DNA from: Martinezella rhizogenes
GTDB taxonomy: Bacteria > Pseudomonadota > Alphaproteobacteria > Rhizobiales > Rhizobiaceae
Assembly (NCBI GenBank): GCA_013322215.1
Contig: JAAMEZ010000022.1
Location: 238,246-302,245, forward strand
Direction: 5' to 3'
DNA: 64,000 bases
The notes beneath the pieces are model-generated. The model saw only the letters and a program-made list of their open reading frames with translations. It was not told where the DNA came from and did not search any database. The translations under genes were made by a program, and so were the position numbers. Shown one piece after another: positions 16,259 to 24,990 of the stretch (position 1 is the first letter of the stretch; each line of letters opens with the position of its first letter).

Positions 16259-17137
16259 TTATCGTGTCGGAATCGGGGTTTCGCCGCGGTAGTCGTAGAA
16301 GCCACGGCCCGATTTGCGGCCGAGCCAGCCGGCTTCGACATATTTCACCAGCAGCGGGCAGGGGCGGTACTTGGAGTCGGCAAGCCCGTCGTGCAGCACC
16401 TGCATGATCGACAGGCAGGTGTCGAGGCCGATGAAATCGGCAAGCTGCAGCGGACCCATCGGGTGGTTGGCGCCGAGCCGCATGGCGGTGTCGATGGCAT
16501 CGACGGTGCCGACGCCTTCATAGAGCGTATAGATCGCCTCGTTGATCATCGGCAGCAGGATGCGGTTGACGATGAAGGCGGGGAAATCTTCGGCAACGGT
16601 GATCGTCTTTTCCAACGACGAGACGTAGGTCTTGGCAGCCGAGAAGGTTGATTCATCGGTGGCGATGCCGCGCACCAGCTCCACGAGCTTCATGACCGGG
16701 ACCGGGTTCATGAAGTGGATACCCATAAAGCGTTCGGGACGGTCGGTGGCGGAGGCAAGCCGGGTGATCGAAAGCGACGAGGTATTCGTCGCGAGCAGCG
16801 CCTCAGGCTTCAGCACCGGACATACCTGCGCATAGATCTTGCGCTTGACGCTTTCATCTTCCGTCGCCGCCTCGATGGCGAGATCGACTTGGGCGAGATC
16901 GTTGAGATCAGCCGAGCCGGTAATGCGCGCGAGAGCCGACTTGCGCTCTTCATCGGTCATCTTGCCGGATGCGACCTGGCGGGCGAGATTGCCGTTGATG
17001 GTGGCAAGTCCGCTTTCGATGCGATCCTGCGAGAGATCGTAGATATGGACCTTGTAGCCGGCCATGGCGGATACATGGGCAATGCCGCAGCCCATCTGGC
17101 CCGCGCCGATAATACCGATCGTCTTCAGCGAACTCAT
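16259..17137 (-). CDS. hbd: 3-hydroxybutyryl-CoA dehydrogenase
   Basis: 292 residues. NAD-binding GAGQMG (11-16) opens the Rossmann domain. The catalytic histidine is His 141 in GIHFMNPVP, with Ser 120 and Asn 144 of the active site also present. It oxidises or reduces 3-hydroxyacyl-CoA in short-chain fatty acid or polyhydroxybutyrate metabolism. The ATG at 17137 follows GGGGAG. The track's TTG two codons earlier is not needed. It lies downstream of etfBA on the same strand (145-base gap), consistent with electron transfer from acyl-CoA oxidation. Confidence 0.93.
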   Translation of the reverse strand: MSSLKTIGIIGAGQMGCGIAHVSAMAGYKVHIYDLSQDRIESGLATINGNLARQVASGKMTDEERKSALARITGSADLNDLAQVDLAIEAATEDESVKRKIYAQVCPVLKPEALLATNTSSLSITRLASATDRPERFMGIHFMNPVPVMKLVELVRGIATDESTFSAAKTYVSSLEKTITVAEDFPAFIVNRILLPMINEAIYTLYEGVGTVDAIDTAMRLGANHPMGPLQLADFIGLDTCLSIMQVLHDGLADSKYRPCPLLVKYVEAGWLGRKSGRGFYDYRGETPIPTR

Positions 17138-17281
17138 TGCCAACTCCCCGGCGCGCTCCTGGCGATGCGCTTATGCTCTTAACCCAAATTTGCCGGGCCA
17201 TTTCTAGCCCGGCAAAGATTGATAGACCTATAAAAGACGATTTTCCAGTCTCTCGCAACTGCGAGAAGGCCAGTGGCGCGA

Positions 17282-18211
17282 TCAAAGCGCCTTTTGCAAT
17301 TCCGGCAGGGCTTCGAAGAGGTCGGCGACGAGGCCATAGTCGGCGATCTGGAAGATCGGGGCTTCCTCGTCCTTGTTGATGGCAACGATGACCTTGCTAT
17401 CCTTCATGCCGGCCAGATGCTGGATGGCGCCGGAAATGCCGCAGGCGATATAGAGCTGCGGTGCCACCACCTTGCCGGTCTGGCCCACCTGCCAGTCGTT
17501 CGGCGCGTAGCCGGCATCGACGGCGGCGCGCGAGGCGCCAACGGCGGCACCGAGCTTGTCGGCAACCGGCAGGATGACTTCCTTGAATTTTTCCGCCGAG
17601 CCCAGCGCACGGCCGCCCGAGATGATGATCTTGGCGGAGGTCAGCTCCGGACGATCCGAAGACGACAAGGCATCGCCGACGAAGCTGGAGAGGGCCGGGT
17701 CGGCAGCGGCAGACACCGTCTCGATCGCAGCCGAGCCGCCTTCGGAAGCAGACGCGAAGGAAGCGGTACGCACGGTAATCACCTTCCTGGCGTCGGTCGA
17801 CTGTACCGTCTGGATGGCATTGCCGGCATAGATCGGCCGCTTGAAGGTGTCGGCCGAGATGACCTCAATGATCTCCGAGACCTGGGCAACGTCGAGCAGG
17901 GCGGCAACGCGCGGCAGCACGTTCTTGCCGACCGAAGTCGCGGCACCGATGATGGTGTCGTAGGAACCGGCCAGCGAAACGATCAGTGCCGCCAGCGGTT
18001 CTGCGAGATTGTTGGCAAGGCTGGCATCCTCGGCAACCAATACCTTGGAGACGCCGGAAAGCTTGGCAGCCTGCTCGGCCGCAGCCTTGGCGCCCGCACC
18101 GGCAACCAGCACATGGACGTCGCCGCCGATTTTCGTTGCCGCCGTCAGCGCCTTGGCAGTCTGGTCGGAGAGATGGGCATTGTCGTGATCAGCCAGAAGA
18201 AGAATGGCCAT
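17282..18211 (-). CDS. etfA: Electron transfer flavoprotein alpha subunit
   Basis: 309 residues. The C-terminal FAD domain is recognisable from [12 protein letters not shown] and the [18 protein letters not shown] block that contacts the flavin. With EtfB it carries electrons from acyl-CoA and other dehydrogenases to ETF:ubiquinone oxidoreductase. It follows etfB by 24 bases and is almost certainly co-transcribed. The protein is rich in Ala/Lys at the N-terminus, as usual for this family. No nitrogen-fixation fixA/fixB context is present, so this is the housekeeping ETF pair. Confidence 0.95.
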   Translation of the reverse strand: MAILLLADHDNAHLSDQTAKALTAATKIGGDVHVLVAGAGAKAAAEQAAKLSGVSKVLVAEDASLANNLAEPLAALIVSLAGSYDTIIGAATSVGKNVLPRVAALLDVAQVSEIIEVISADTFKRPIYAGNAIQTVQSTDARKVITVRTASFASASEGGSAAIETVSAAADPALSSFVGDALSSSDRPELTSAKIIISGGRALGSAEKFKEVILPVADKLGAAVGASRAAVDAGYAPNDWQVGQTGKVVAPQLYIACGISGAIQHLAGMKDSKVIVAINKDEEAPIFQIADYGLVADLFEALPELQKAL

Positions 18212-18235
18212 GATGAAGTCTCCTTTTCCTGGACC

Positions 18236-18985
18236 TTAGAGAACGCCGGCTTCGGTCTTGAGCTTTTCGACCAGCTCGGCAACCGACTTGACCTTGACGC
18301 CCGCCTTGCGGCCCGAGGGCTCTTCCGTCTTCAGCACCTTCAGCCGCGGCTCGGTCGATACGCCGAAATCGGCCGGCGACTTCTTGTCGAGCGGCTTCTT
18401 CTTGGCCTTCATGATGTTCGGCAGCGAAGCATAGCGCGGTTCGTTGAGGCGCAGGTCCGAGGTGACGACAGCCGGAAGCTTGACCTCGATCGTCTGCAGG
18501 CCGCCATCGACTTCGCGGGTGACCTTGGCGCTACCATCGCCGATCTCGATCTTCGAGGCGAAGGTGGCCTGGGCCGTGCCGAGCAGGGCTGCCAGCATCT
18601 GGCCGGTCTGGTTACTGTCGTCATCGATCGCCTGCTTGCCGACGATGATGAGGCCAGGCTGTTCGGCGTCTGCAACACCCTTCAGGATCTTGGCGACAGC
18701 GAGCGGCTCGACTTGATCGTCGGTCTCGACCAGGATGGCGCGATCAGCCCCCATGGCGAGCGCCGTTCTCAGCGTCTCTTCAGCCTTGGCTGGTCCGATC
18801 GAGACGACCACGACTTCCTCGGCCTTGCCGGCTTCCTTCAGACGCAGCGCCTCTTCGACCGAGATCTCGTCGAACGGGTTCATCGACATCTTCACGTTCG
18901 ATAGCTCAACGCCAGAACCATCCGGCTTCACGCGGATCTTTACGTTGTAGTCAACGACCCGCTTAACGGGAACCAGTATCTTCAT
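18236..18985 (-). CDS. etfB: Electron transfer flavoprotein beta subunit
   Basis: 249 residues starting [18 protein letters not shown], the standard EtfB N-terminus. The AMP-binding beta-subunit block and the conserved ETF signature region (about 155-175, [19 protein letters not shown]) are present. It is the small subunit of the ETF heterodimer. It is first in the etfB-etfA transcript, possibly read on into hbd. The upstream region contains a 16-bp ACGT-centred palindrome at 19135-19150, about 150 bases before the start. Confidence 0.95.
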   Translation of the reverse strand: MKILVPVKRVVDYNVKIRVKPDGSGVELSNVKMSMNPFDEISVEEALRLKEAGKAEEVVVVSIGPAKAEETLRTALAMGADRAILVETDDQVEPLAVAKILKGVADAEQPGLIIVGKQAIDDDSNQTGQMLAALLGTAQATFASKIEIGDGSAKVTREVDGGLQTIEVKLPAVVTSDLRLNEPRYASLPNIMKAKKKPLDKKSPADFGVSTEPRLKVLKTEEPSGRKAGVKVKSVAELVEKLKTEAGVL

Positions 18986-19031
18986 GGAAACCTTCCTTCA
19001 ACATGACCGCCCGAGAACATGCGCTGCTTAG

Positions 19032-19055
19032 CGCCATTCCATTTGTCGAATGGCG
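19032..19055. promoter_or_regulatory. 8-bp inverted repeat upstream of etfB
   Basis: CGCCATTC and GAATGGCG flank an 8-base centre. There is no T-run on either side, so it is more likely an operator or a leader hairpin of the etfBA transcript than a terminator. Confidence 0.35.
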
Positions 19056-19134
19056 ACATGGATACGCGTTTTTTCCCCAATTACAACGCTTCCAGGCCGC
19101 CGAGATGCGAATTGCTTGAAAGGCATAAATAACG

Positions 19135-19150
19135 TTTACGTCAACGTCAA
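19135..19150. promoter_or_regulatory. LiuR-like palindromic operator upstream of etfBA
   Basis: TTTACGTCAACGTCAA is a near-perfect dyad (TTKACGTY / RACGTMAA). MerR-family LiuR regulators of branched-chain amino acid and fatty acid degradation use ACGT-centred dyads of this type, and etf genes are recorded members of such regulons in proteobacteria. The site lies between etfB and the end of the cobalamin adenosyltransferase gene, so etfBA is the only downstream target. The assignment rests on motif memory and was not scored. Confidence 0.5.
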
Positions 19151-19180
19151 TACATATGCCCGGATGATTGGCGGATGCCG

Positions 19181-19759
19181 CTATCGATTCTTGCCCGGAA
19201 CCCAGAGCACGTCGGCGCGGCCACGATCATTGGTATGGCGTGCGGCGACGAAGAGGAAATCGGAGAGCCGGTTGACGTATTTCAGCGCCGCCGGGCTCAC
19301 CCGCTCGCCCTGCTCACGCGACAGCGCCACCATCAGGCGCTCGGCACGCCTGGCAATGGTGCGGGCGAGGTGCAGATGGGCGGATGCCGCGCTCCCGGCC
19401 GGAAGAACGAAGGATCTCAGGGGCTCGAGATCGGCATTCAGCAGATCGATATCGTGTTCGAGGCGCTCGACCTGTTGGTCGATGATGCGCAGGGGTTCAT
19501 AGGCCAGAGGCTCATCGGTTTCCGGGGTCGAAAGATCGGCGCCGAGATCGAAGAGATCGTTCTGGATGCGCATCAGCATCGCGTCGATCTCGGGCATGTC
19601 TGACGTATGCAGCCGGGCGACGCCGATAGCGGAATTGGCTTCATCGACAGTCCCGTAGCTTTCGACGCGCAGGTCGTGCTTCAGGCGCCTCGGGCCGGCG
19701 GCAAGGCCGGTGGTGCCGTCATCGCCGGTCTTGGTGTAGATCTTGTTCAGCTTGACCAT
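19181..19759 (-). CDS. Cob(I)yrinic acid a,c-diamide / cobalamin adenosyltransferase, PduO type
   Basis: 192 residues. The N-terminal KIYTKTGDDGTTGL motif binds ATP, and IARRAERLM near residue 137 holds the conserved arginine and glutamate pair of the active site. The enzyme transfers the adenosyl group to cob(I)alamin to make coenzyme B12. It follows the small twin-membrane protein gene by 13 bases on the same strand, so the two probably share a transcript. The ATG at 19759 has only a weak ribosome binding site. Confidence 0.93.
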   Translation of the reverse strand: MVKLNKIYTKTGDDGTTGLAAGPRRLKHDLRVESYGTVDEANSAIGVARLHTSDMPEIDAMLMRIQNDLFDLGADLSTPETDEPLAYEPLRIIDQQVERLEHDIDLLNADLEPLRSFVLPAGSAASAHLHLARTIARRAERLMVALSREQGERVSPAALKYVNRLSDFLFVAARHTNDRGRADVLWVPGKNR

Positions 19760-19772
19760 CGTGTTCCTGTGG

Positions 19773-19976
19773 TTAGGCCGGGCGGCCGCCGCCCGTCAGC
19801 CAAAGCGTCAGCATGATCAGGATGACCGCCACTGCCTGCAGCAGAACACGCAGCTGCATCAGCCGGTTCGAAAGGTTCGGATTGTCGCCTTTCATCATGT
19901 TCAGCAGGCCGCGAATGAGAACGATCGCGACGAGGCCCATGACAATGATGGCGGCGGTATAGGTAACGGTCGACAT
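19773..19976 (-). CDS. Small twin-transmembrane protein (HIG1-like)
   Basis: 67 residues with two hydrophobic helices (about 6-24 and 44-61) joined by a polar loop containing RLMQLRVLLQ. This size and pattern match the twin transmembrane proteins of alphaproteobacteria that resemble eukaryotic HIG1 respiratory supercomplex factors. Its role in bacteria is unknown. The ATG at 19976 follows GGAGG. It is directly upstream of the cobalamin adenosyltransferase gene. Confidence 0.82.
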   Translation of the reverse strand: MSTVTYTAAIIVMGLVAIVLIRGLLNMMKGDNPNLSNRLMQLRVLLQAVAVILIMLTLWLTGGGRPA

Positions 19977-20052
19977 GGCTCCTCCATCCTTGTCTTCAGA
20001 GCGGCTCAGCCTCCAACGGAATCTTCGAGCCGCCCCATTTCATGATTGTTCC

Positions 20053-20096
20053 GCAATCCCGGACGGAAAACCGTTCCGCGCTTTTCCTGGGATTGC
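20053..20096. repeat. 44-bp dispersed palindromic element, copy 1
   Basis: Ends are a perfect 8-bp inverted repeat, GCAATCCC / GGGATTGC. The core reads GGACGGAAAACCG then CGCTTTTCC, and these inner parts also pair partly. A second copy lies at 46447-46490, where the terminal arms differ by a compensating pair. This copy fills the gap between the end of the short-chain dehydrogenase gene and the twin-membrane protein gene. Confidence 0.8.
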
Positions 20097-20097
20097 T

Positions 20098-20931
20098 TTA
20101 GTCCAGTCGGCGCATCAGACGATAGAAAAGGTTAGCCGGCAATAGCCTTTTCAAGAGCACGCCCTGCTTGGCGGGTGTCGTTACCAGGTAATGCGGGCGC
20201 GGATTTCTGACGTTCAAAGCGGATTTTAGCACATCATAGACCGCTTCCGGACCCAATTTATGTTTATTGATCGGTCCTGATCCATCAAGCCGTTTCAGCT
20301 GCCTGCGGTATTCCACCGCATGGGGAGAACCTTCGAGGTCGATATGCTCGTTGATCTTGGCGAGTGCATTGGCGGTAAACTTCGTCGCAATCGGGCCGGG
20401 CTCGATGAGGCTCACATGGATGCCGCTATCCTGCAGCTCCATTCTGAGCGTGATCGTCAGCCCTTCGAGCGCGAACTTCGACGCAGTATAGGCGCCGCGG
20501 AAGCGATAGGGAACCAGTCCCAGAATGGACGAGCAATTGACGATGCGGCCATGGCCCTGCTTTCGCATCAGCGGCAGGATCTGGCGGGTCAGCTCGTGCC
20601 AGCCGAAGAAATTCGTCTCGAATTGTTCGCGCAGCACATCGGTCGTCAGATCTTCTACCGCGCCCGGCTGCCCATAGGCGCCATTGTTGAAGAGGGCGTC
20701 GATGCGGTCGCCCGTGCGCTCGCGTAACGTCGCTACGGTGGCGGAAATGGTCTCTGACTTTGTATAGTCGAGGAGCAGCGCTTCGATGCCGTCGGCTTCG
20801 AGCACGGCGAGATCTTCTTCCTTGCGCACGGTCGCAAAGACGCGCCATCCATCGTCACGCAACGCCCGTGCGCAGTAAGCGCCGATGCCGGAGGAGCAAC
20901 CAGTGACGAGGATCGTGCGTTGTTCCGTCAT
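20098..20931 (-). CDS. Short-chain dehydrogenase/reductase
   Basis: 277 residues, classical SDR. The cofactor loop is TGCSSGIG (10-17), with the NNGAYGQ strand, a catalytic serine in NCSSILG, and YTASK holding Tyr and Lys. The C-terminus RLLPANLFYRLMRRLD resembles the membrane-associated end of the retinol/17-beta-hydroxysteroid SDR group, but the substrate is not predictable. The ATG at 20931 has AGGAA upstream. It diverges from the BrkB-family gene. No linked metabolic genes point to a pathway. Confidence 0.88.
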   Translation of the reverse strand: MTEQRTILVTGCSSGIGAYCARALRDDGWRVFATVRKEEDLAVLEADGIEALLLDYTKSETISATVATLRERTGDRIDALFNNGAYGQPGAVEDLTTDVLREQFETNFFGWHELTRQILPLMRKQGHGRIVNCSSILGLVPYRFRGAYTASKFALEGLTITLRMELQDSGIHVSLIEPGPIATKFTANALAKINEHIDLEGSPHAVEYRRQLKRLDGSGPINKHKLGPEAVYDVLKSALNVRNPRPHYLVTTPAKQGVLLKRLLPANLFYRLMRRLD

Positions 20932-21042
20932 GGAAAGATGATTCCTGTACAAACTGAAACTCGTTTCCCATATTCAGGAACCCGATACAATCGACAACCG
21001 GCGGTATCAGCCGGAGGAATGCCGACCCCAAGCGGAGATGGA

Positions 21043-21993
21043 ATGCCGACAGCCCTGCGGACGATTTACAAGGTGATCTACGACGCAGTGTTCCATTTCG
21101 TCGAGGATGACGGGTTCGCCATGGCAAGCCATGTGGCGCTGTCGACGCTGCTGGCGGTTTTCCCCTTCCTGATCTTCGGCACGGCGCTCGCAAGCTTTCT
21201 CGGCGCCAGCCAGTTTTCGTCGACCGCCGTGCATCTGATCTTCGATACCTGGCCCGAAGCCATCGCCAAGCCGCTCGCCGATCAGGTCGTGCAGGTGCTG
21301 ACCATACCGCGCGGCGGCCTGTTGACGATTTCCGTGCTTGCGGCCGCCTATTTCGCCTCGAACGGCGTCGAGGCGCTGCGCATATCGCTCAACCGCGCCT
21401 ATCGCGTACCCGAGACCCGGCCCTGGTATTTCAACCGTCTCGCCAGTCTCGGCTATGTGCTGATCGCCGTGCTGATCTTCGCCATTCTGAGCATCCTGCT
21501 CGTCGCGGTGCCCTTGGCGCTCAACTACACGCGGCAATGGCTGCCGAAGCTTGCCGATATCTTCGACATCGTCTTCAGCTGGCGGATCTACGGCACGATC
21601 TTCCTGCTGCTGGCGGGCCTGATGATCCTGCATCTGTGGCTCGCGGCCGGGCGCCGGCGGGTGTTCGACGTCATCCCCGGCGTGATCCTGACGCTGGTCT
21701 TCTGGTCGATCGGCGCGCTGCTCTTTGCCTATTATCTCTCGACCTTTGCCAATTACACGGCCACCTATGCCGGTCTGGCATCTGTCATGATCGTGCTGAT
21801 CTTCCTCTACATGCTGGCCGTGATCTTCATCATGGGGGCGGAGATCAACGCGGCGCTGATGAAATTTCGCGTACGCCGTCTGCTGTTCGGCAAGGCGGCG
21901 AGCCGTCCCGCCGCCGAGGCGCCAGCGGAAAAACAATCTTCCGAATCAAGGGGCGAATCAGAGGCCGATGCGGCGGCGAAGCTCCGCCGGTGA
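21043..21993 (+). CDS. YihY/BrkB family inner-membrane protein
   Basis: 316 residues with about six hydrophobic segments and a charged C-terminal tail. The conserved VALSTLLAVFPFLIF and SNGVEALRISLNRAY blocks identify the YihY/virulence factor BrkB family. It was once annotated as RNase BN, which is now known to be wrong for this family; its transport or other role remains open. The ATG at 21043 is chosen because GGAG ends 5 bases before it. At 21019 the GGAGG would sit only one base from the ATG. Confidence 0.88.
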   Translation: MPTALRTIYKVIYDAVFHFVEDDGFAMASHVALSTLLAVFPFLIFGTALASFLGASQFSSTAVHLIFDTWPEAIAKPLADQVVQVLTIPRGGLLTISVLAAAYFASNGVEALRISLNRAYRVPETRPWYFNRLASLGYVLIAVLIFAILSILLVAVPLALNYTRQWLPKLADIFDIVFSWRIYGTIFLLLAGLMILHLWLAAGRRRVFDVIPGVILTLVFWSIGALLFAYYLSTFANYTATYAGLASVMIVLIFLYMLAVIFIMGAEINAALMKFRVRRLLFGKAASRPAAEAPAEKQSSESRGESEADAAAKLRR

Positions 21994-22839
21994 GAGGCCT
22001 AGATTGCGCCATTCGGCAATGCCGGTGTCGCCCAGGTTCTTGGACAGTTTCTTTCCATCGCTGCCGAGGAGGAGGCGATGGTGATGATAGAGCGGCTCCG
22101 GCAGGACAAGCAGCGTCTGCAGCAGGCGGTGGATTGAAGTTGCGTGGAAAAGATCGAGGCCGCGCACGATGTGGGTGATGCCTTGCACGGCGTCATCGAC
22201 GACAACGGAAAGATGATAGCTCGAAGGAGCATCGGAGCGCGACAGCACGACATCGCCCCAGGCGGCCGGGTCGGCGGGGATAGTGACGGTTTCGCCGTCG
22301 CCGCTTTCCTGCCAATGGAGCGGTGTGCTCGTTGCCTTCAACGCCTTTTCCATGTCGAGACGCCAGGCATGTTTTATGCCCGACGCCAACAGGCGCTGGC
22401 GCTCGACATCGCTGCGCTCGCGATCGTCCGCGGGATAGAGCGGCGTGCCGTCCGGGTCGCGCGGCCATGATTTGCCATCCGCCTCGAAAGCAGCGACGCG
22501 TGATCTGACTTCGCCGCGCGTCAGAAAGGCGGGATAGACGAGGCCGCGCTCGACGAGCCTCTGCAATGCCTCCTGATAGGCCGGAAAATGTTCGGATTGC
22601 CGGCGCACCGGCTCCTGCCAGCTGAGGCTGAGCCAGGAAAGATCGCTATAGATGCCCTGTTCGAAATCGGGTGTGCAGCGCGCCTGATCTATGTCTTCGA
22701 TGCGCAGCAGGAAATCGCCGCTCGCTTCCGCCGCCATGTCGTGATTGAGGATGGCCGACAGGGCGTGGCCGAGATGCAATGGGCCATTGGGGCTCGGGGC
22801 AAAACGGAACTTCGGCTTTTGACGGGGAATCTCGATCAT
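21958..22839 (-). CDS. gluQ: Glutamyl-Q tRNA(Asp) synthetase
   Basis: 293 residues: a class I GluRS catalytic core without an anticodon-binding domain. FAPSPNGPLHLGH holds the HIGH-type motif (HLGH, 22-25), and DGKKLSKNLGD is the KMSKS-type loop. GluQRS activates glutamate and attaches it to queuosine 34 of tRNA-Asp. The ORF is open further upstream to 23070, but that part runs antisense through the glycosylase gene; the domain begins at the ATG at 22839. It overlaps the 3' end of the convergent BrkB gene by 36 bases. Confidence 0.93.
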   Translation of the reverse strand: MIEIPRQKPKFRFAPSPNGPLHLGHALSAILNHDMAAEASGDFLLRIEDIDQARCTPDFEQGIYSDLSWLSLSWQEPVRRQSEHFPAYQEALQRLVERGLVYPAFLTRGEVRSRVAAFEADGKSWPRDPDGTPLYPADDRERSDVERQRLLASGIKHAWRLDMEKALKATSTPLHWQESGDGETVTIPADPAAWGDVVLSRSDAPSSYHLSVVVDDAVQGITHIVRGLDLFHATSIHRLLQTLLVLPEPLYHHHRLLLGSDGKKLSKNLGDTGIAEWRNLGLSPAELRRRIGL

Positions 22840-22882
22840 GCTTTCTTCTGCCACGAATTCGAACCGGGGACTACGAGACGTC

Positions 22883-23527
22883 ATGCAGATCATTTGCGAC
22901 GAACGCGACATCGAAGAGGGGCTGGCTGCGTTATTGGAGCTTGATCCGCGCCTGCGGCAGGTTGCCGCAGAGGCGGGCGCCTTGCCGCTGCGCTTGCGCG
23001 AACCGGGCTTCGAGGGGCTTGCCCACATCATCGTGTCGCAGGTGGTCTCCCGCGCCAGCGCCGATGCCATATGGGGTAAGATGATTGCCGGGATGGGGCA
23101 GATAACAGCAAAGGGCTATGCAGGGCTGGAGCCGGAGGCCTGGCGGACCTTCGGCCTGTCGCGAATCAAGCATGAGACATTGGCGCGCGTGGCCGCAGCC
23201 GTTGCCGGCGGCAGCCTCGATCTACATGCGCTCAGCGCCGAATCACCTGAAAAGGCGCTCGCCGAGCTGACGTCGATCAAGGGAATCGGTCCGTGGACGG
23301 CCGAGGTCTATCTGATGTTTTGCGGTGGTCACGCAGATGTGTTTCCGGCCGGCGACGTCGCGCTGCAGGCAGCCGTCGGCATGGCTTTCGGCCATGAAGT
23401 CAGGCCCTTGGCCAAGGCAGTTGCCCGGGAAGCCGCGGTTTGGGCGCCCTGGCGTTCGGTCGCAGCCCGGCTTTTCTGGGCTTATTATGCCGTGAAAACA
23501 CGCCGGGATGCGCTGCCTATAGTTTAA
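22883..23527 (+). CDS. DNA-3-methyladenine glycosylase (AlkA/HhH-GPD)
   Basis: 214 residues. The helix-hairpin-helix LTSIKGIGPWTAEVYLMF is followed by the catalytic aspartate in FPAGDVALQ, the standard HhH-GPD pattern. It excises alkylated purines in base excision repair. There are no four-cysteine iron-sulfur cluster motifs at the C-terminus. The ATG at 22883 puts the start next to the domain. The alternative at 22838 would overlap the divergent gluQ start codon. The two genes are 43 bases apart, head to head. Confidence 0.9.
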   Translation: MQIICDERDIEEGLAALLELDPRLRQVAAEAGALPLRLREPGFEGLAHIIVSQVVSRASADAIWGKMIAGMGQITAKGYAGLEPEAWRTFGLSRIKHETLARVAAAVAGGSLDLHALSAESPEKALAELTSIKGIGPWTAEVYLMFCGGHADVFPAGDVALQAAVGMAFGHEVRPLAKAVAREAAVWAPWRSVAARLFWAYYAVKTRRDALPIV

Positions 23528-23639
23528 TCGGCCGCCTCCCCGAAATTGCCTTTATGCACTGAATTTATTGGACTTCACAATCCTGTAACAACCGGCCTAA
23601 TATACAAGATGTAGATGCCGAATCGATCAGGAGGGTTCC

Positions 23640-24197
23640 TTGACGATTGCAGTCTCCCCGCAGTCCTTACCGGCGCTCGTGCTGAACGCCGACTACAGAC
23701 CGCTGAGTTACTATCCCTTGTCGCTCTGGTCCTGGCAGGACGCGATCAAGGCGGTTTTTCTTGACCGTGTGAACATCATCGCAGAATACGATCAGTGCGT
23801 GTCCTCACCGAGCTTCTCGATGCGGCTGCCGAGCGTCGTATGCCTGAAGACATATGTGCAGCCGTCCCGCAATCCCGCCTTCACCCGCTTCAACGTCTTC
23901 TTACGCGACAAGTTCGAATGCCAGTATTGCGGCTCCCATGACGACCTGACCTTTGACCACGTCATCCCGCGCGCCCACGGCGGCGAGACGACCTGGGAGA
24001 ATGTCGTGGCCGCCTGTTCGCCGTGCAATCTACGCAAGGGCAGCAAGCTGCCGAAGCAGGCCGGCATGTTCCCGGCGCAGAAGCCATACCAGCCGACGGT
24101 GCAGGACCTGCACAACAACGGCCGCCTGTTCCCGCCGAACTATCTGCACGACAGCTGGCTCGACTATCTCTACTGGGATTCGGAACTGCAGCCGTAA
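23640..24197 (+). CDS. HNH endonuclease family protein
   Basis: 185 residues. The zinc-binding HNH core runs CQYC (94-97), FDHVIPRAHGG (105-115), N121 and CSPCN (126-130). The N-terminal 90 residues (VLNADYRPLSYYPLSLWSW) are the conserved partner region of a widespread stand-alone HNH family. It is chromosomal with no phage genes nearby, so a repair or housekeeping nuclease role is likelier than mobile DNA, but that is inference. The start is TTG at 23640, set by AGGAGGG at 23629-23635. The next in-frame ATG is residue 61 and would cut the conserved N-terminus. Confidence 0.88.
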   Translation: MTIAVSPQSLPALVLNADYRPLSYYPLSLWSWQDAIKAVFLDRVNIIAEYDQCVSSPSFSMRLPSVVCLKTYVQPSRNPAFTRFNVFLRDKFECQYCGSHDDLTFDHVIPRAHGGETTWENVVAACSPCNLRKGSKLPKQAGMFPAQKPYQPTVQDLHNNGRLFPPNYLHDSWLDYLYWDSELQP

Positions 24198-24235
24198 GGG
24201 CCTCGTTGGCGACTGTGCACCGGGAGGGTGCGGCA

Positions 24236-24421
24236 CCCCCCTCTGTCCCTTTCGGGACATCTCCCCCACAAGGGGGGAGATTGGTCACTTGTGGTACTTT
24301 CCCGATCTAAACTGACATCGCGTCTGCTGTCGCCGAGTTCATTTGTCTTTTGCAGAGGCGCGGCAAACTCCCAACGATCTCCCCTCTCGTGGGGGAGATG
24401 TCGTGACAGCGACAGAGGGGG
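24236..24421. repeat. Pair of inverted ~50-bp GC-rich repeats
   Basis: Arm 1 (24236-24284) reads CCCCCCTCTGTCCCTTTCGG then ACATCTCCCCC. Arm 2 (24371-24421) is the same sequence inverted with a few changes. The 86 bases between hold no gene. Each arm is itself partly palindromic around CTCCCCC-ACAAG-GGGGGAG. Related sequences are familiar as dispersed intergenic repeats in Rhizobiales. The pair fills the gap between the HNH and dsbB genes, which converge here, and could act as a shared 3' structure. Confidence 0.75.
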
Positions 24422-24461
24422 TATCAGAGCCGCCGCATAGGAGGGCGTCGCCCCCCGAAAA

Positions 24462-24974
24462 TCAAGCCGCCTTTTTCGCACCCACAAAGGCTATTGCAGC
24501 CAGGATCACGCTGGCGATCACGTTCCAGCCGGCCATCGACAGGCCGAGGATGCGAAGGGCCGCTTCCGTGCAGGAGGGGCCTTTGATGGTGTTCAGCTGG
24601 CCGAGTAGGTCGCCGGCGTTCTGCGTGACGCTGCTTGCCGTCGTCGAGCAGGTGGTCGGGCCTTCCCAGAAGTGCCATTCGACGCCGGCGTGGTAGACGC
24701 CGATGCCGCCGCCGACAACCATCATCAGGCCGGCGATGATGAGGAGCCCCCGGGTGATCCAGGAGGGCAGGCCGGCAACCGCCGTCAGCACGGCGATGAT
24801 GGCGACCGGGATGCCGTAATAATAGGGCTGGCGCTGCTCCAGGCAGAGCGCGCAGGGGATATAGCCGCCGATATATTGGAAGCCGAGCGCCGAGCCGATG
24901 ACGACGATCATGCCGATCGTCAGCAGCAGGCCATAGCCGAGGCCGGCGCGGGGGGAGGGCGAAGTCATGGACAT
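24462..24974 (-). CDS. dsbB: Disulfide bond formation protein DsbB
   Basis: 170 residues with four predicted membrane helices. The first periplasmic pair is CALC in YIPCALCLEQRQPYYYG; the second cysteine pair lies in the loop TTCSTTAS and GPSC. DsbB reoxidises DsbA and passes electrons to ubiquinone. The ATG at 24974 follows AAGGAG with 8 bases spacing. The longer frame from 25031 overlaps the upstream yqaA gene. It is downstream of yqaA by 16 bases, probably one transcript. The C-terminus ends in VGAKKAA. Confidence 0.92.
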   Translation of the reverse strand: MSMTSPSPRAGLGYGLLLTIGMIVVIGSALGFQYIGGYIPCALCLEQRQPYYYGIPVAIIAVLTAVAGLPSWITRGLLIIAGLMMVVGGGIGVYHAGVEWHFWEGPTTCSTTASSVTQNAGDLLGQLNTIKGPSCTEAALRILGLSMAGWNVIASVILAAIAFVGAKKAA

Positions 24975-24990
24975 GCTGGGGGCTCCTTGG

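Noticed and set aside
22838..22882. Longer starts for alkA and gluQ that would overlap head to head
   Set aside because: Domain starts place the genes at 22883 and 22839, divergent with 43 bases between.
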